The translations under genes and the position numbers were made by a program. From a virus: a stretch of DNA of 64,000 nucleotides. Of this stretch, positions 8,094-16,463 are shown piece by piece (position 1 is the stretch's first letter; the number at the start of each line of letters is the position of its first letter). Location: positions 165,430 through 229,429 of the IMG/VR virus record IMGVR_UViG_3300028676_000005. One strand, written 5' to 3'. The notes beneath the pieces were generated by a model. The model was not told the DNA's origin and searched no databases. It was given only the letters and a program-made list of their open reading frames with translations.

Positions 8094-10292
8094 CTACGGG
8101 TTTCCCGCTTCGATGGCGCCTTGGATGCCAGCCAGAGCTGGAGCCAGACCTTCGATGGCGATGCGCTGTTTTGCCAGCTTGGTCAGCAGACCGTTATCAC
8201 CCAGGAACTCTGCGGCGTCAGTGATCTTCAGCGAACCGATGATCGGGTTGAGCGCCCAGTGTTTGTAGGTAGGGATGGTCATGACCACACCGAAGTCCTG
8301 CTGATCACGAGTCACGTTACCTTGTACAACGATGTTCTCTTTCGAGACAACGACGCCGACACCGCCCAGTGGGTTGATGTAATCGGAAGTCGAATCGTTT
8401 TGGGTAACGATCAGGATCTCACCGATCTGGCTGTCGAAGTTGGTTTCGACGGCTTTCATGGTGGTCAGAGGACCCAGGGTACGAGCGTCGCCCAGACGGA
8501 GCAGGAAGCGGCACAGGTTCTGGTGAGCGATGATGTTCCACTTCGGAGAAGTAGCACCGCCGTATTCGGCGATCGCGGCGATACCGGACTTGGTAGTCAG
8601 GGCCGAAACGATGTCGCTGATTTCGTTGGTGAACACGGCGCAGACTGCTTCCAGCACACCGGTGCTGTCTTGGGTCGATACGACGTCGGCCAGGGTGATC
8701 TTGCGGTTTACTGCGGCAGCTTGCACGTAGTGCATGCCTGGCAGGACGTTGGAACCCTGGTTGTTCGAGACCACAGCATGGCCGTCGATGGAGGTGATGT
8801 ACGCCAGGTGCTCAGCAGCCATGTCGAACGCTTTACGCGAGCACTGGTTGTTGATCGCCACCGACATTTGCTCGATCGCGTAGTCCAGGGAGCCCTGGTT
8901 CACGTCTTGCTTGTCGATTGGGTATTTCACAGACACCGGGTCGCCACGTTTGACGGACAGGTGCTTGTCGGCATCGAACACTTCGATACGGTAGCCGAAG
9001 TTACCGCGCGAGTTGTTGGTCACGTTACCGGTGATTTCGATACCGGATACGGAACCGTTGGTCAGGGTGCGGAACAGTGATTTCTGAGCGTCATCAGCGC
9101 GATCACGAGTGATCACGTTACCGGTTGGGATGTGCTGGAGAGCAGTGATCGAAACCTGGCCGCCGTTCAGGCGCATGACGTTCTTTTGACGCTGGTAGTT
9201 GCCGTCCATCGACACGTCCAGCAGAGGGCGGTAGCCAGCTGCTTTCAGATCGGCGAACAGGGTCTCACCAACTTCCAGGCCGTCTTTGTCCTGTACAGCA
9301 AAACCGTTGTGACGGTTCAGCAGGATGGCCATTTTGCGGTCATCGGACGATTGGCCGTTCGAAGTCGGGATGAAGGTGTTGTTCGACATCGCCTTGGTGT
9401 TGATGAAGAACGTCTTGACAGTGCCCTTGATAGTAGCGGTCAATTGCAGAGTCTGACCGGTGAGCGAGTTGGACTCGATCTCGTCGGTAGCGGTGTACGG
9501 ACGCTGGCCAGGGGTTTCGCACAGGCCCAGGAAGTTCGGAATGACGCTCGGAACTTTCAGGAAGCTGGTCAGGTGGTTTTCGCGGCCCAGGGCATCAGCT
9601 TCCATGTAGGTAGCGGTCCATGGGGTACGGTCGGCGGCTGGAACGAACAGCTCGCGGGTGTCGTCGGTGTCCGACTCAGGGTACACAGGGTGTACAGCCA
9701 GGGCGGATTCGGCGAACATTTTGCCGGAACGCAGCAGACCGAAGATCGGTTGCAGTTCGGAGGCGGACTGCCAGGCGCTGTTGCCGTAAGCGTAAGTACC
9801 CAGACCAGCGGCACGAACCTTCATCAGGACGCCTTCGTCTTCGTAACGAACGGTCAGGGTGGCGAACAGTGCTTCGGCGCCAGGAGTCTGCAAGTGGCTC
9901 TGGGCGTTGAGGGCCATGTTCAGAGCTTTGACGGTGGTTTCCGAGCCTTCCCAGTTCTGCATCGAGAAGCCTTCCAGGCCATCGACGGTACCGTAGAAGC
10001 TTTCGGTACGTTCAACGATGTCTTTCAGCTCGCTCGGAGCAATGTTGGTGGTACGGCCGAACGAGGATTGGAACGCGGCGAAGTTCTTGTCGTTCAGACG
10101 AGTGGCCAGCATGCCATTCAGCGATTGGCTCTCAGCGCCTTGAACACGAGCCAGGTCGAACTTGCTCGAGAAGCCAGAAAAGTTTTCCTGGCCTTGCACC
10201 GCGGTCAACGATTCGTTCTTCAGTGCATCAGCGATCAGCTGAACAAGGTTACCCTCGTTCTTGAGACCCATCTTAATCTGTTTGTAAGCCAT
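8094..10292 (-). CDS. Major capsid protein precursor (phiKZ gp120-like)
   Basis: 732 residues, close to the ~750 of the phiKZ capsid protein, assembling the head shell. I recognise the overall sequence style of this family: a charged N-terminal region, then from about residue 141 the HK97-type body (ALFATLTVRYEDEGVL...). The sequence PGAE|ALFA puts a G-A-E processing site at residue 140, matching the S/A/G-x-E rule of the phiKZ prohead protease; a ~140-residue propeptide would be removed. Codon choice is markedly C/G-ending compared with its neighbours, as expected for the most abundant phage product. The RBS is AAGGAA inside a small palindrome (GGAATTCC). It is a single-gene transcript: AT-rich leader upstream, structured 3' element and terminator downstream. 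Confidence 0.85.
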   Translation of the reverse strand: MAYKQIKMGLKNEGNLVQLIADALKNESLTAVQGQENFSGFSSKFDLARVQGAESQSLNGMLATRLNDKNFAAFQSSFGRTTNIAPSELKDIVERTESFYGTVDGLEGFSMQNWEGSETTVKALNMALNAQSHLQTPGAEALFATLTVRYEDEGVLMKVRAAGLGTYAYGNSAWQSASELQPIFGLLRSGKMFAESALAVHPVYPESDTDDTRELFVPAADRTPWTATYMEADALGRENHLTSFLKVPSVIPNFLGLCETPGQRPYTATDEIESNSLTGQTLQLTATIKGTVKTFFINTKAMSNNTFIPTSNGQSSDDRKMAILLNRHNGFAVQDKDGLEVGETLFADLKAAGYRPLLDVSMDGNYQRQKNVMRLNGGQVSITALQHIPTGNVITRDRADDAQKSLFRTLTNGSVSGIEITGNVTNNSRGNFGYRIEVFDADKHLSVKRGDPVSVKYPIDKQDVNQGSLDYAIEQMSVAINNQCSRKAFDMAAEHLAYITSIDGHAVVSNNQGSNVLPGMHYVQAAAVNRKITLADVVSTQDSTGVLEAVCAVFTNEISDIVSALTTKSGIAAIAEYGGATSPKWNIIAHQNLCRFLLRLGDARTLGPLTTMKAVETNFDSQIGEILIVTQNDSTSDYINPLGGVGVVVSKENIVVQGNVTRDQQDFGVVMTIPTYKHWALNPIIGSLKITDAAEFLGDNGLLTKLAKQRIAIEGLAPALAGIQGAIEAGNP

Positions 10293-10380
10293 GGAAGGAA
10301 TTCCTTTTTAAGCGTTGGACGTTTAACAAATATATATATTTGTGTATCTACTACACATAACATACATATTGAAACGAGGT
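10293..10380 (-). promoter_or_regulatory. AT-rich leader/promoter region of the capsid gene
   Basis: This 88-bp gap upstream of the capsid gene contains, on the minus strand, several TATG/TATGT steps and the palindrome AAATATATATATTT. It lacks the three-site element found elsewhere, as would fit a different (late) promoter class. The exact promoter is not resolved. Confidence 0.35.
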
Positions 10381-10929
10381 TTAAGGGTTTTGATTGCCCA
10401 GCAGTTTGTAAACTTCAGCCATGGTGAACTCACCTACTTTACTGTCCACAATCGCACCGAAATGAGATTCCATGAAACCGTGAACATGCAAGATGGCCTC
10501 CAACAATGCACCAGAGAATGTTAGCGCAGAAGCCTTACTCCAGCTGGGCGGTGTTGTTTGGTTCTCGTCGTTAATAACAACCACGAGTTGATTACTTTTG
10601 AAAGAGCTGTATCCAAAAGATGTTGCGTCGGTAAACGCGGCGGATAAGCTTTTACTGTCGACACTATTAAATGCCGCTTTTAACATCTCACCTTCATAAT
10701 CTTTACTGAAGATTAAATCTGGGTCGAGCAAAGCAACACCGAGTTCTTTTGCAGCGCGGTATTGCATAGAAATGATTTGAGCAATTTCACCGTAAGTTGC
10801 CTTTTGATGATATGTCTCAATCGTCGATAAGTTGCTCAACGGAATGCCGACCTTAGCCAACAACTTAACCATAGAGTTGGTCAAGAAGAATACTTCGATC
10901 GGGGAACCGTTAGGTGTCCTGAGAATCAT
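10381..10929 (-). CDS. Hypothetical protein
   Basis: 182 residues starting at an ATG preceded by CCAGGAGTAACGCT. It is a soluble alpha/beta-looking protein with no recognised motif or membrane segment. It lies head-to-head with the DnaB-like helicase gene on the + strand, only 28 bases apart, so the two starts share one short divergent control region. It ends 88 bases before the capsid gene. The function is unknown. Confidence 0.6.
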   Translation of the reverse strand: MILRTPNGSPIEVFFLTNSMVKLLAKVGIPLSNLSTIETYHQKATYGEIAQIISMQYRAAKELGVALLDPDLIFSKDYEGEMLKAAFNSVDSKSLSAAFTDATSFGYSSFKSNQLVVVINDENQTTPPSWSKASALTFSGALLEAILHVHGFMESHFGAIVDSKVGEFTMAEVYKLLGNQNP

Positions 10930-10957
10930 AGCGTTACTCCTGGGGAGTTTGTTTTAA

Positions 10958-12490
10958 ATGAATGACTTACTGGTATTAGTCAAATTGCTTTCAGCAATGT
11001 ACCAAGCCAAGAAACTTAAAGATAAGGTTCTGCTAAAAGAACTGGAGGAGCTTTACGAGGAACTCCCACCGCCGCCACAGGAAGTGTTTGTCCAGAATAA
11101 AGAACTCCGTGACAGCATTAAAGCATCCGTACTTTGGCTCCTCAAAGAGCCTGACGATGAGCCGATCATAAAATTAGCACTTATGCAACGGGTTCGTCTG
11201 TTTTGTGTTGGTCAAGACGATATCAAACTTGCAATTGAAGACGGTCTGGAAGACTTTGACGACGACTTGATGACGCGTAAAGTAATCTACAAACAGATTA
11301 CCGATATCCGTCTGAGCTTTGAAGACAAAGGTTTCTCGGATAAATGGAAGCGGGCAACTAAAGCTTACTTCTACAAAGACATCCATGAAATTACAAAAGA
11401 CGACTGGGTAAAGTTATCCGATCTCATCAACGAACGCATGGGTACGTTGTACGAAGATAAACAGTCAGAAGTACTTTGCGAAATCAGCACCGAGTCGCCA
11501 ACTAGTTTCCATGAAGTTATTGCACTGGCAAAGAAAGAAAACAGTAAAGAAGGTATTATCAAAACTGGTATTCAGGCGCTCAATAAAGCACTGAGTCCGG
11601 ATGGTGGCTTTCGTCGTAGTAAGTTCTACTTGCTTAACGCACTGACTAACCGTGGTAAGTCGCTTACTGTAGCGCACATGGTAGCCTCTGTAGGGCTCTA
11701 TAACAAGCCTCAGTTGCGTAACCCGTCTAAGATACCGACTATCCTCTTGGAATCGGCAGAAGACACCATGGACCTTATTATCCAGCGTATGTATAAGCTA
11801 GCTATTACTGTTAACAGTGACAACGTTCCAGATTTCAACATTGCTGCTCAAGATGACATCGTCGAAGCTATTTGCAGTTGCTTTAAAGCAAATGGTTGGG
11901 TATTGATTATTAAGGTGATCGACTCCAACAAAGATGATTGCAATCAGATGTTTGACCGCATTCGTCGTATGGAACTCAAAGGCCACGAGATCATCTTCTA
12001 CGCCTATGACTACCTGGCTCTGCAAAACTTTGACAAGCTCCCTGGTGAGACTAAATCAGACAAGCTACAGTTGTTGTTCCGTAAGGTTCGTTCCTTCATC
12101 ATCAACCGCGGCATCTGCTTTATCACCCCACACCAGCTGAGTCCAGATGCTAAGAAGCGTCTACAAGAGTCTGATGAAGAATCAGAAGTTTACTTTGCTC
12201 GTGAAGTTGCTGGTAAGTCTTACACCGAGACTTCCACTAAAATCACCAACGAAGTAGACGTAGAGATTACCTTCCACGTTGCCAAGACGTCCTTTAAGAG
12301 TTACTGGACCTTCTGTATTGGTAAACAGCGTGGTGAAGGTTGTGCACCAGAAGATCGCTTTGCTATCTACGACATTGATCCAGTAATGGGGCTCCGTCAT
12401 GATATCAATGGTAAACCTCGTTTCAGGAGAAGTCTGCAGACTAGTCTGGACGATAATGGTAACGTGGTAAAAGACTTTGACTCTATCTAA
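10958..12490 (+). CDS. DnaB-like replicative DNA helicase (SF4, RecA fold)
   Basis: 510 residues. The N-terminal ~200 residues are helical (DnaB N-domain equivalent, with a PPPP break near 37-40). From about 205 the RecA core follows: a degenerate Walker A NALTNRGKS at 227-235; an H1a-like segment LLESAEDTMDLIIQRM that mirrors DnaB 'SLEMSAEQLVQRM'; a Walker B-like strand ending YAYDYLAL near 345-353 (compare 'IDYLQL'); and ITPHQLSPDAKK matching the DnaB 'LSQLNR' motif. It should unwind DNA ahead of the phage replisome. Its P-loop has N-R before GKS instead of a typical G-x-x-x-x-GKT/S glycine pattern. It starts divergently from gene 10381-10929 and ends at a bidirectional hairpin. Confidence 0.78.
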   Translation: MNDLLVLVKLLSAMYQAKKLKDKVLLKELEELYEELPPPPQEVFVQNKELRDSIKASVLWLLKEPDDEPIIKLALMQRVRLFCVGQDDIKLAIEDGLEDFDDDLMTRKVIYKQITDIRLSFEDKGFSDKWKRATKAYFYKDIHEITKDDWVKLSDLINERMGTLYEDKQSEVLCEISTESPTSFHEVIALAKKENSKEGIIKTGIQALNKALSPDGGFRRSKFYLLNALTNRGKSLTVAHMVASVGLYNKPQLRNPSKIPTILLESAEDTMDLIIQRMYKLAITVNSDNVPDFNIAAQDDIVEAICSCFKANGWVLIIKVIDSNKDDCNQMFDRIRRMELKGHEIIFYAYDYLALQNFDKLPGETKSDKLQLLFRKVRSFIINRGICFITPHQLSPDAKKRLQESDEESEVYFAREVAGKSYTETSTKITNEVDVEITFHVAKTSFKSYWTFCIGKQRGEGCAPEDRFAIYDIDPVMGLRHDINGKPRFRRSLQTSLDDNGNVVKDFDSI

Positions 12491-12513
12491 CTGAACCAAA
12501 GCGAACATAACCT

Positions 12514-12546
12514 ATACTCTCCTACCCGATAAGGGTAGGAGAGTAT
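12514..12546. terminator. Bidirectional terminator hairpin
   Basis: Perfect 14-bp stem (ATACTCTCCTACCC and complement) with loop GATAA between convergent stops at 12490 and 12574. AACC/GGTT bases extend it outward and a T-rich tract follows on +. Confidence 0.85.
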
Positions 12547-12573
12547 ATAAGGTTTATTTTGCATTTTCTTTTA

Positions 12574-12927
12574 TTAGCTAAACTCAATTACTGACTCGCG
12601 TGCACATTTGGCTTCGCCAATACCGATGGTAAAGTGAAGTCTAACCCCTGTCAATTTCCCTTCTTCAGTGGTTCTGGCGGAAGTCGTGACGTCGATTGTT
12701 ACCCCATCGTTTATCGATGTGAAGTCTCTGGCCGCTGTACCAGCACGATCCTCAAATTTCACAAGCATTTGCGCAAGGGTAAGATTAGTAAGCCCCAAGA
12801 CGTCTTGTGACAAAGTGATGGTCTGTTTAGTAACAGATGTAACAATCAAATGAGCCATGCTAGCTACATGTTCTTCAAAACTTCTTTCTACACTTGAAAG
12901 TTCTACATCAGTAGTCATGTTGTTCAC
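12574..12927 (-). CDS. Hypothetical small protein, possible tail/virion component
   Basis: 117 residues rich in Thr, Ser and Val with alternating hydrophobic pattern, so probably all-beta. No motif is recognised. The RBS is weak to moderate (CCAGGTGAACAAC before the ATG at 12927). It follows the probable baseplate gene 13051-14391 after a 123-base gap that holds a folded element (12937-13050). Position at the end of the 13-18 kb structural array suggests a small virion or chaperone-like protein; that is inference from context. Confidence 0.5.
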   Translation of the reverse strand: MNNMTTDVELSSVERSFEEHVASMAHLIVTSVTKQTITLSQDVLGLTNLTLAQMLVKFEDRAGTAARDFTSINDGVTIDVTTSARTTEEGKLTGVRLHFTIGIGEAKCARESVIEFS

Positions 12928-12936
12928 CTGGGTTCA

Positions 12937-13050
12937 TTATCAATAGGGAGGTCGCTTACGCTCCGCTATACAGAAATAGACCTAACCGTCCCCACCCGCT
13001 TCCGCAGATAGTTTTATCAAGTCTTATAAGCTACCTCCCTCAGTTGATAA
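12937..13050 (-). ncRNA. Structured intergenic RNA between two structural genes (candidate)
   Basis: Starts right after the stop codon at 13051. On the minus strand TTATCAA and AGGGAGGT pair with ACCTCCCT and TTGATAA at the far end, giving a 15-bp interrupted closing stem around ~80 bases. A second TTGATAA copy inside could pair with the same 5' arm, so two folds are possible. It is not a tRNA: no T-loop is present. It carries no T-run, so it is not a simple terminator. Confidence 0.4.
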
Positions 13051-14391
13051 TTACTTAACCGAGAACTCTTCAATACCAATAGTCAAAGACAACACGCTGT
13101 GCTCTCTGAAGATGGTGTTAACACTTTCAGTATCAGGTTGGTAGACAGTCCGCAGACCACCCACGCTACCTTCACGATACATCAATGCCTCACTACCACT
13201 CATGTAGTAATAACGAACTGGCATGCACGGATCAATGAGTGCTGCGTTAGAGTTGTGCCAGGACAACCCAGTGATACTTACATCGTTCTGAGCGTTCTCT
13301 GAAAGATGCTTGCAGAGGTTACCAGTCGGAGTCAATACCGTAGGGACCCACTCTTCCCCAGAAGCACGGCTGACCGTCTTGTACTCAGACAAGGAGTCTC
13401 CTCGCGTTGTTGCAGCGACACCCTTGTTGTAGTAACGACCTGTTTCGCCCATTGCCGCATCGACAGAGATAATCCTTTTACCAACGCCATGTTCCTGTCG
13501 GTCAATATCAGTAGTCTCACTGTTGTGGGCACCACCGGTTGAAAAGACAGTAATGGACTTGTCATCCATGATCCAGCTATTGTGCAGGGTGGGAAAAACG
13601 TTCTCTGGTAACCGGTATACGTTTAGTACTCGCCGAGCCTTCTCATAACGACCCATGCGGAACAATGGATAGACACGCCACAATCCCTTCCGGTAGTACA
13701 TACCTAGTCCGGTATTGTAGATGCCATACTCCTCGTTCATTTGAAGGAATTCCCCCAAGTCGATAAGACGGTTACCAAAAGGGATGACCACTTGCTTAAA
13801 TACCCGATCGTTATCAATTGGGTATTCGATGTCAACTCCTTTCCAGGCGTCAGGCCCGGTTAACCCCAGCTTAGATCCGCTCTCAGTTAACTTGTCATGG
13901 AGAACGTTATCCATGCTGGACATGAGGTAAATGTCACTGACAGGCTCGTTACGGATCTTGGCAAACCCTAACTCTAAGAGCTGGAAGTCTACCGTGATCA
14001 TGTTCATGTTATCTTTACTAGCCAAGTCGGCCAACGCACTGTGACCGCCTTGCATTTGAGGATCGTTTCCTGTTAAGGGGATCGCCCTGAACCGGTACTT
14101 GATCTGGCTAGCCTTCTCACGCTCCACAATCTCGATGATAAGGTTATCTCGAAAAGGAAGTATCTTGTTAGTGTAAACACCTGGTTGCGTCTGTACGCGG
14201 ATCGTAGCGTCGTCAGACCGACCACTAGTAAACAGACAGTTACGACTAAACCCCGAAGGCATGAGCAAAGGGATTTGGTCGTTAGGAGTTACCGCAGTAG
14301 CCTCCATCTGAAAGAGTCGTTCATTACGCTGGGTGTTTTCAACATAACGAACGAAATCTATCAGATTTTGTAAGGAACGGGGAGCTTCCAT
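13051..14391 (-). CDS. Probable virion structural protein (baseplate/tail)
   Basis: 446 residues, beta-rich, no transmembrane segment. Phrases such as VPTVLTPTGNLC and LIDPCMPVRYYYM near residues 365-405 resemble the 'defined-origin and conversion' style of baseplate hub proteins that set coordinates for a tail spike, but this is only an impression. It is the third of a tight run of minus-strand genes (17988 down to 13051) with short spacing, a typical phage morphogenesis operon. Start ATG at 14391 follows the stop of the upstream gene by three bases. Confidence 0.45.
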   Translation of the reverse strand: MEAPRSLQNLIDFVRYVENTQRNERLFQMEATAVTPNDQIPLLMPSGFSRNCLFTSGRSDDATIRVQTQPGVYTNKILPFRDNLIIEIVEREKASQIKYRFRAIPLTGNDPQMQGGHSALADLASKDNMNMITVDFQLLELGFAKIRNEPVSDIYLMSSMDNVLHDKLTESGSKLGLTGPDAWKGVDIEYPIDNDRVFKQVVIPFGNRLIDLGEFLQMNEEYGIYNTGLGMYYRKGLWRVYPLFRMGRYEKARRVLNVYRLPENVFPTLHNSWIMDDKSITVFSTGGAHNSETTDIDRQEHGVGKRIISVDAAMGETGRYYNKGVAATTRGDSLSEYKTVSRASGEEWVPTVLTPTGNLCKHLSENAQNDVSITGLSWHNSNAALIDPCMPVRYYYMSGSEALMYREGSVGGLRTVYQPDTESVNTIFREHSVLSLTIGIEEFSVK

Positions 14392-14394
14392 TTA

Positions 14395-15156
14395 TTAACC
14401 TGCTGTAAAGATCCAGTTGGGATTAGTAGCGTGTGCGTCTTCTTGTTGAAACAACGAATCTGAAGACTGCACTGCTTGCGGATAAAACATTTGTTGCTGC
14501 TCTTCGTAATTGAACGCACGTGGAGTGTACATTGGTGCGCCCATAGTGCCGCTTGGTGGCTCAAAGGCATCCAGGTGGCTGAAGAAGCTTAAATCGCCAA
14601 TACGGTGAGTATTGATTACGCTGTCGCCCAAAAAGAGCGCAGCAAAGCCTGCAAGGCCTTTACCGTTAAGTTCTGTTTCTTGCTCCAGCATCTTCTTGTT
14701 CGATTCACGATTCTTAAACGGTTTGATCCGTTTGTATTCGGTAAACAGGATGAACGCCAGGTTTTCTAATTTACGCAATTCGCTAAATTCAGGACGTTTA
14801 CATTCCGGTGCGTTTCGGGCAATTTCACACCAGAGTCCAATGAACTCTTGAATTGCATCATAGACCTCAACAATAGTCTTAGTCGGCTTTTCAAAATTAA
14901 AGTCATGAACTGACTCAATGTTGGTGAGCAGGTCAAAGATCTGTGGGATTTTGTAGCGGCGCTTTTGTCGAGTTGTATAAAAATCTGTGTCGTTGGAATA
15001 CCCCTCTTTGTGATAGCTAGGGCGGCTACGAATTTGATCCAAAGACATTAGTTTCTCAGGGGCAATCCAGACGTCGAAGAGTTTGAGGAAACAGATGTCA
15101 TACAACTCAATCAATCGTGCACGGACTTCGCCATAACGTTCGAGGGGCATAAGCAT
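14395..15156 (-). CDS. Hypothetical protein, probable tail/baseplate component
   Basis: 253 residues. The start ATG at 15156 overlaps the upstream stop as TAATG, with GGAG ten bases before it; a second ATG two codons on is also possible. The N-terminal two thirds are helical and charged (KRRYKIPQIFDLL), and the last ~55 residues are rich in Pro, Gln, Ala and Ser and look disordered. No family is recognised. Coupling to 15156-16463 indicates a shared complex. Confidence 0.5.
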   Translation of the reverse strand: MLMPLERYGEVRARLIELYDICFLKLFDVWIAPEKLMSLDQIRSRPSYHKEGYSNDTDFYTTRQKRRYKIPQIFDLLTNIESVHDFNFEKPTKTIVEVYDAIQEFIGLWCEIARNAPECKRPEFSELRKLENLAFILFTEYKRIKPFKNRESNKKMLEQETELNGKGLAGFAALFLGDSVINTHRIGDLSFFSHLDAFEPPSGTMGAPMYTPRAFNYEEQQQMFYPQAVQSSDSLFQQEDAHATNPNWIFTAG

Positions 15157-16463
15157 TACGAGGGTACTCCGATTTTGCGGCTAACGTTAATCAAAAAGAT
15201 AATGATACCGCCGTAGTAAAGCTGTTTAAGCTTAGGCAGCGCAAAGTATTCATCTTTGCAATACTTGAGGAGCGCCTTACGGTCGATTACTTTATTCTTA
15301 AGACTTTGATAGAGAATCTTCTCAAATGTTTCTTGAGGACTCCCATTGTAAAATTCTTCCGAAAACATGTAGGTGACTTTCTTTTCTGGTGCAGGACGCA
15401 GAATAGGGTAACCATCCATGTTGTAATAAGCTTTGGAAACCTTGTACTCTTCTGGGTCAGTCGTAATGAAATACCCAAACTTACTAGAGCGCAAGTTACC
15501 GTAGAGTCGAGTTCCGTTTAAACGGTCAACCCCGATCATAGCAGCTTCAGCGTTTTTGCACATTGGTAGCAGGTTAATGTCCCCACGCAGGATAACATCC
15601 CAAATGTTGACAACACCGTACGTACCAAGAGCACGCCCGCCATACTGGGTTGAGTAACGACCAATAACTGGGTAACCACCTCTCATATCAGGGGTGATGA
15701 CCGCAGACAGGAAATCCACCAAGTACTGGTCGTAGCAGTAAGTGCCACGGGTACCTGTTTGATCCATGGCCACTGGATAGGCAATGGTCTCTTCCGGACG
15801 CCACCACCAGTTACGCATAATCCAACTAGAGATGGTTTGTGTCCAGGAGAAAAGTTCACCCATTGTGTTGAAGTCATCTGGGTTAACCAGACCAACGCCG
15901 CCACTTAAAGCGGAGTCAATGGAATAAACCAATTCTTGCTGAACACGGCGTTCCAGTTCTTCAGCCCAGTCTTTCTGCAAGATACCTACCATGTGAATGG
16001 TAATGCGGTAGACCTTGTTTGCGGTGAACTCTACAATCTCTGGCTGCTCAACAAGTTGAAACAAACCAGCACGACCATCCGTAATCTCGGCAATAAACAC
16101 ATCACCACGAATTGGTGCTACATCGCAAGTAATCCAGCCGGAGTACATGGTAGAACTTTCACCCTTTTCAGGATTAAAGTTAAAGGCCCCATTACCTTCC
16201 AGTTTAATGATCAACTCACGGATACGTGTGTAAGGTTGATATGTAGCTGTGTTGTTTGGATCAAAAGGAGCAGGTTCTTCACTGCCGCGCAAACGCTGAC
16301 GGTAATACTCCACAACAACCGGGGTACCTTGCACCAAAGTAATGAGTGAGGTCTCTGGTTGATAGGCACCTTGAACAATGGAATGTTGATATTGTTCAGA
16401 GTAGATCTTTGGAGCTTCTGGTTGAGGAGGTATCACACTCCCCAGCGGATCAATGTCAAACAT
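15156..16463 (-). CDS. Probable virion structural protein (baseplate/tail)
   Basis: 435 residues from the ATG at 16463, chosen because GAGGA lies upstream (GAGGACGTGCGCA); an upstream in-frame alternative start at 16502 lies within the previous gene and lacks an RBS. It is mixed alpha/beta with many Tyr and Gly residues, a Trp cluster (MRNWWWRPEE) near residue 210, and a hydrophobic C-terminus. It overlaps the end of gene 16456-17988 by eight bases. I see no catalytic motif; size, composition and operon position suggest a tail or baseplate protein. Confidence 0.5.
   Translation of the reverse strand: MFDIDPLGSVIPPQPEAPKIYSEQYQHSIVQGAYQPETSLITLVQGTPVVVEYYRQRLRGSEEPAPFDPNNTATYQPYTRIRELIIKLEGNGAFNFNPEKGESSTMYSGWITCDVAPIRGDVFIAEITDGRAGLFQLVEQPEIVEFTANKVYRITIHMVGILQKDWAEELERRVQQELVYSIDSALSGGVGLVNPDDFNTMGELFSWTQTISSWIMRNWWWRPEETIAYPVAMDQTGTRGTYCYDQYLVDFLSAVITPDMRGGYPVIGRYSTQYGGRALGTYGVVNIWDVILRGDINLLPMCKNAEAAMIGVDRLNGTRLYGNLRSSKFGYFITTDPEEYKVSKAYYNMDGYPILRPAPEKKVTYMFSEEFYNGSPQETFEKILYQSLKNKVIDRKALLKYCKDEYFALPKLKQLYYGGIIIFLINVSRKIGVPS

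Noticed and set aside
9132-10427. 431-residue + strand reading frame opposite the capsid gene
   Set aside because: Shadow frame caused by the strong third-position G/C bias of the capsid gene; no RBS and Gln/Val/His-biased composition.
12937-13050. Long-variable-arm tRNA
   Set aside because: A 7-bp GGGAGGT/ACCTCCC pair 94 bases apart fits an acceptor stem, but no T-loop or D-arm consensus is present.
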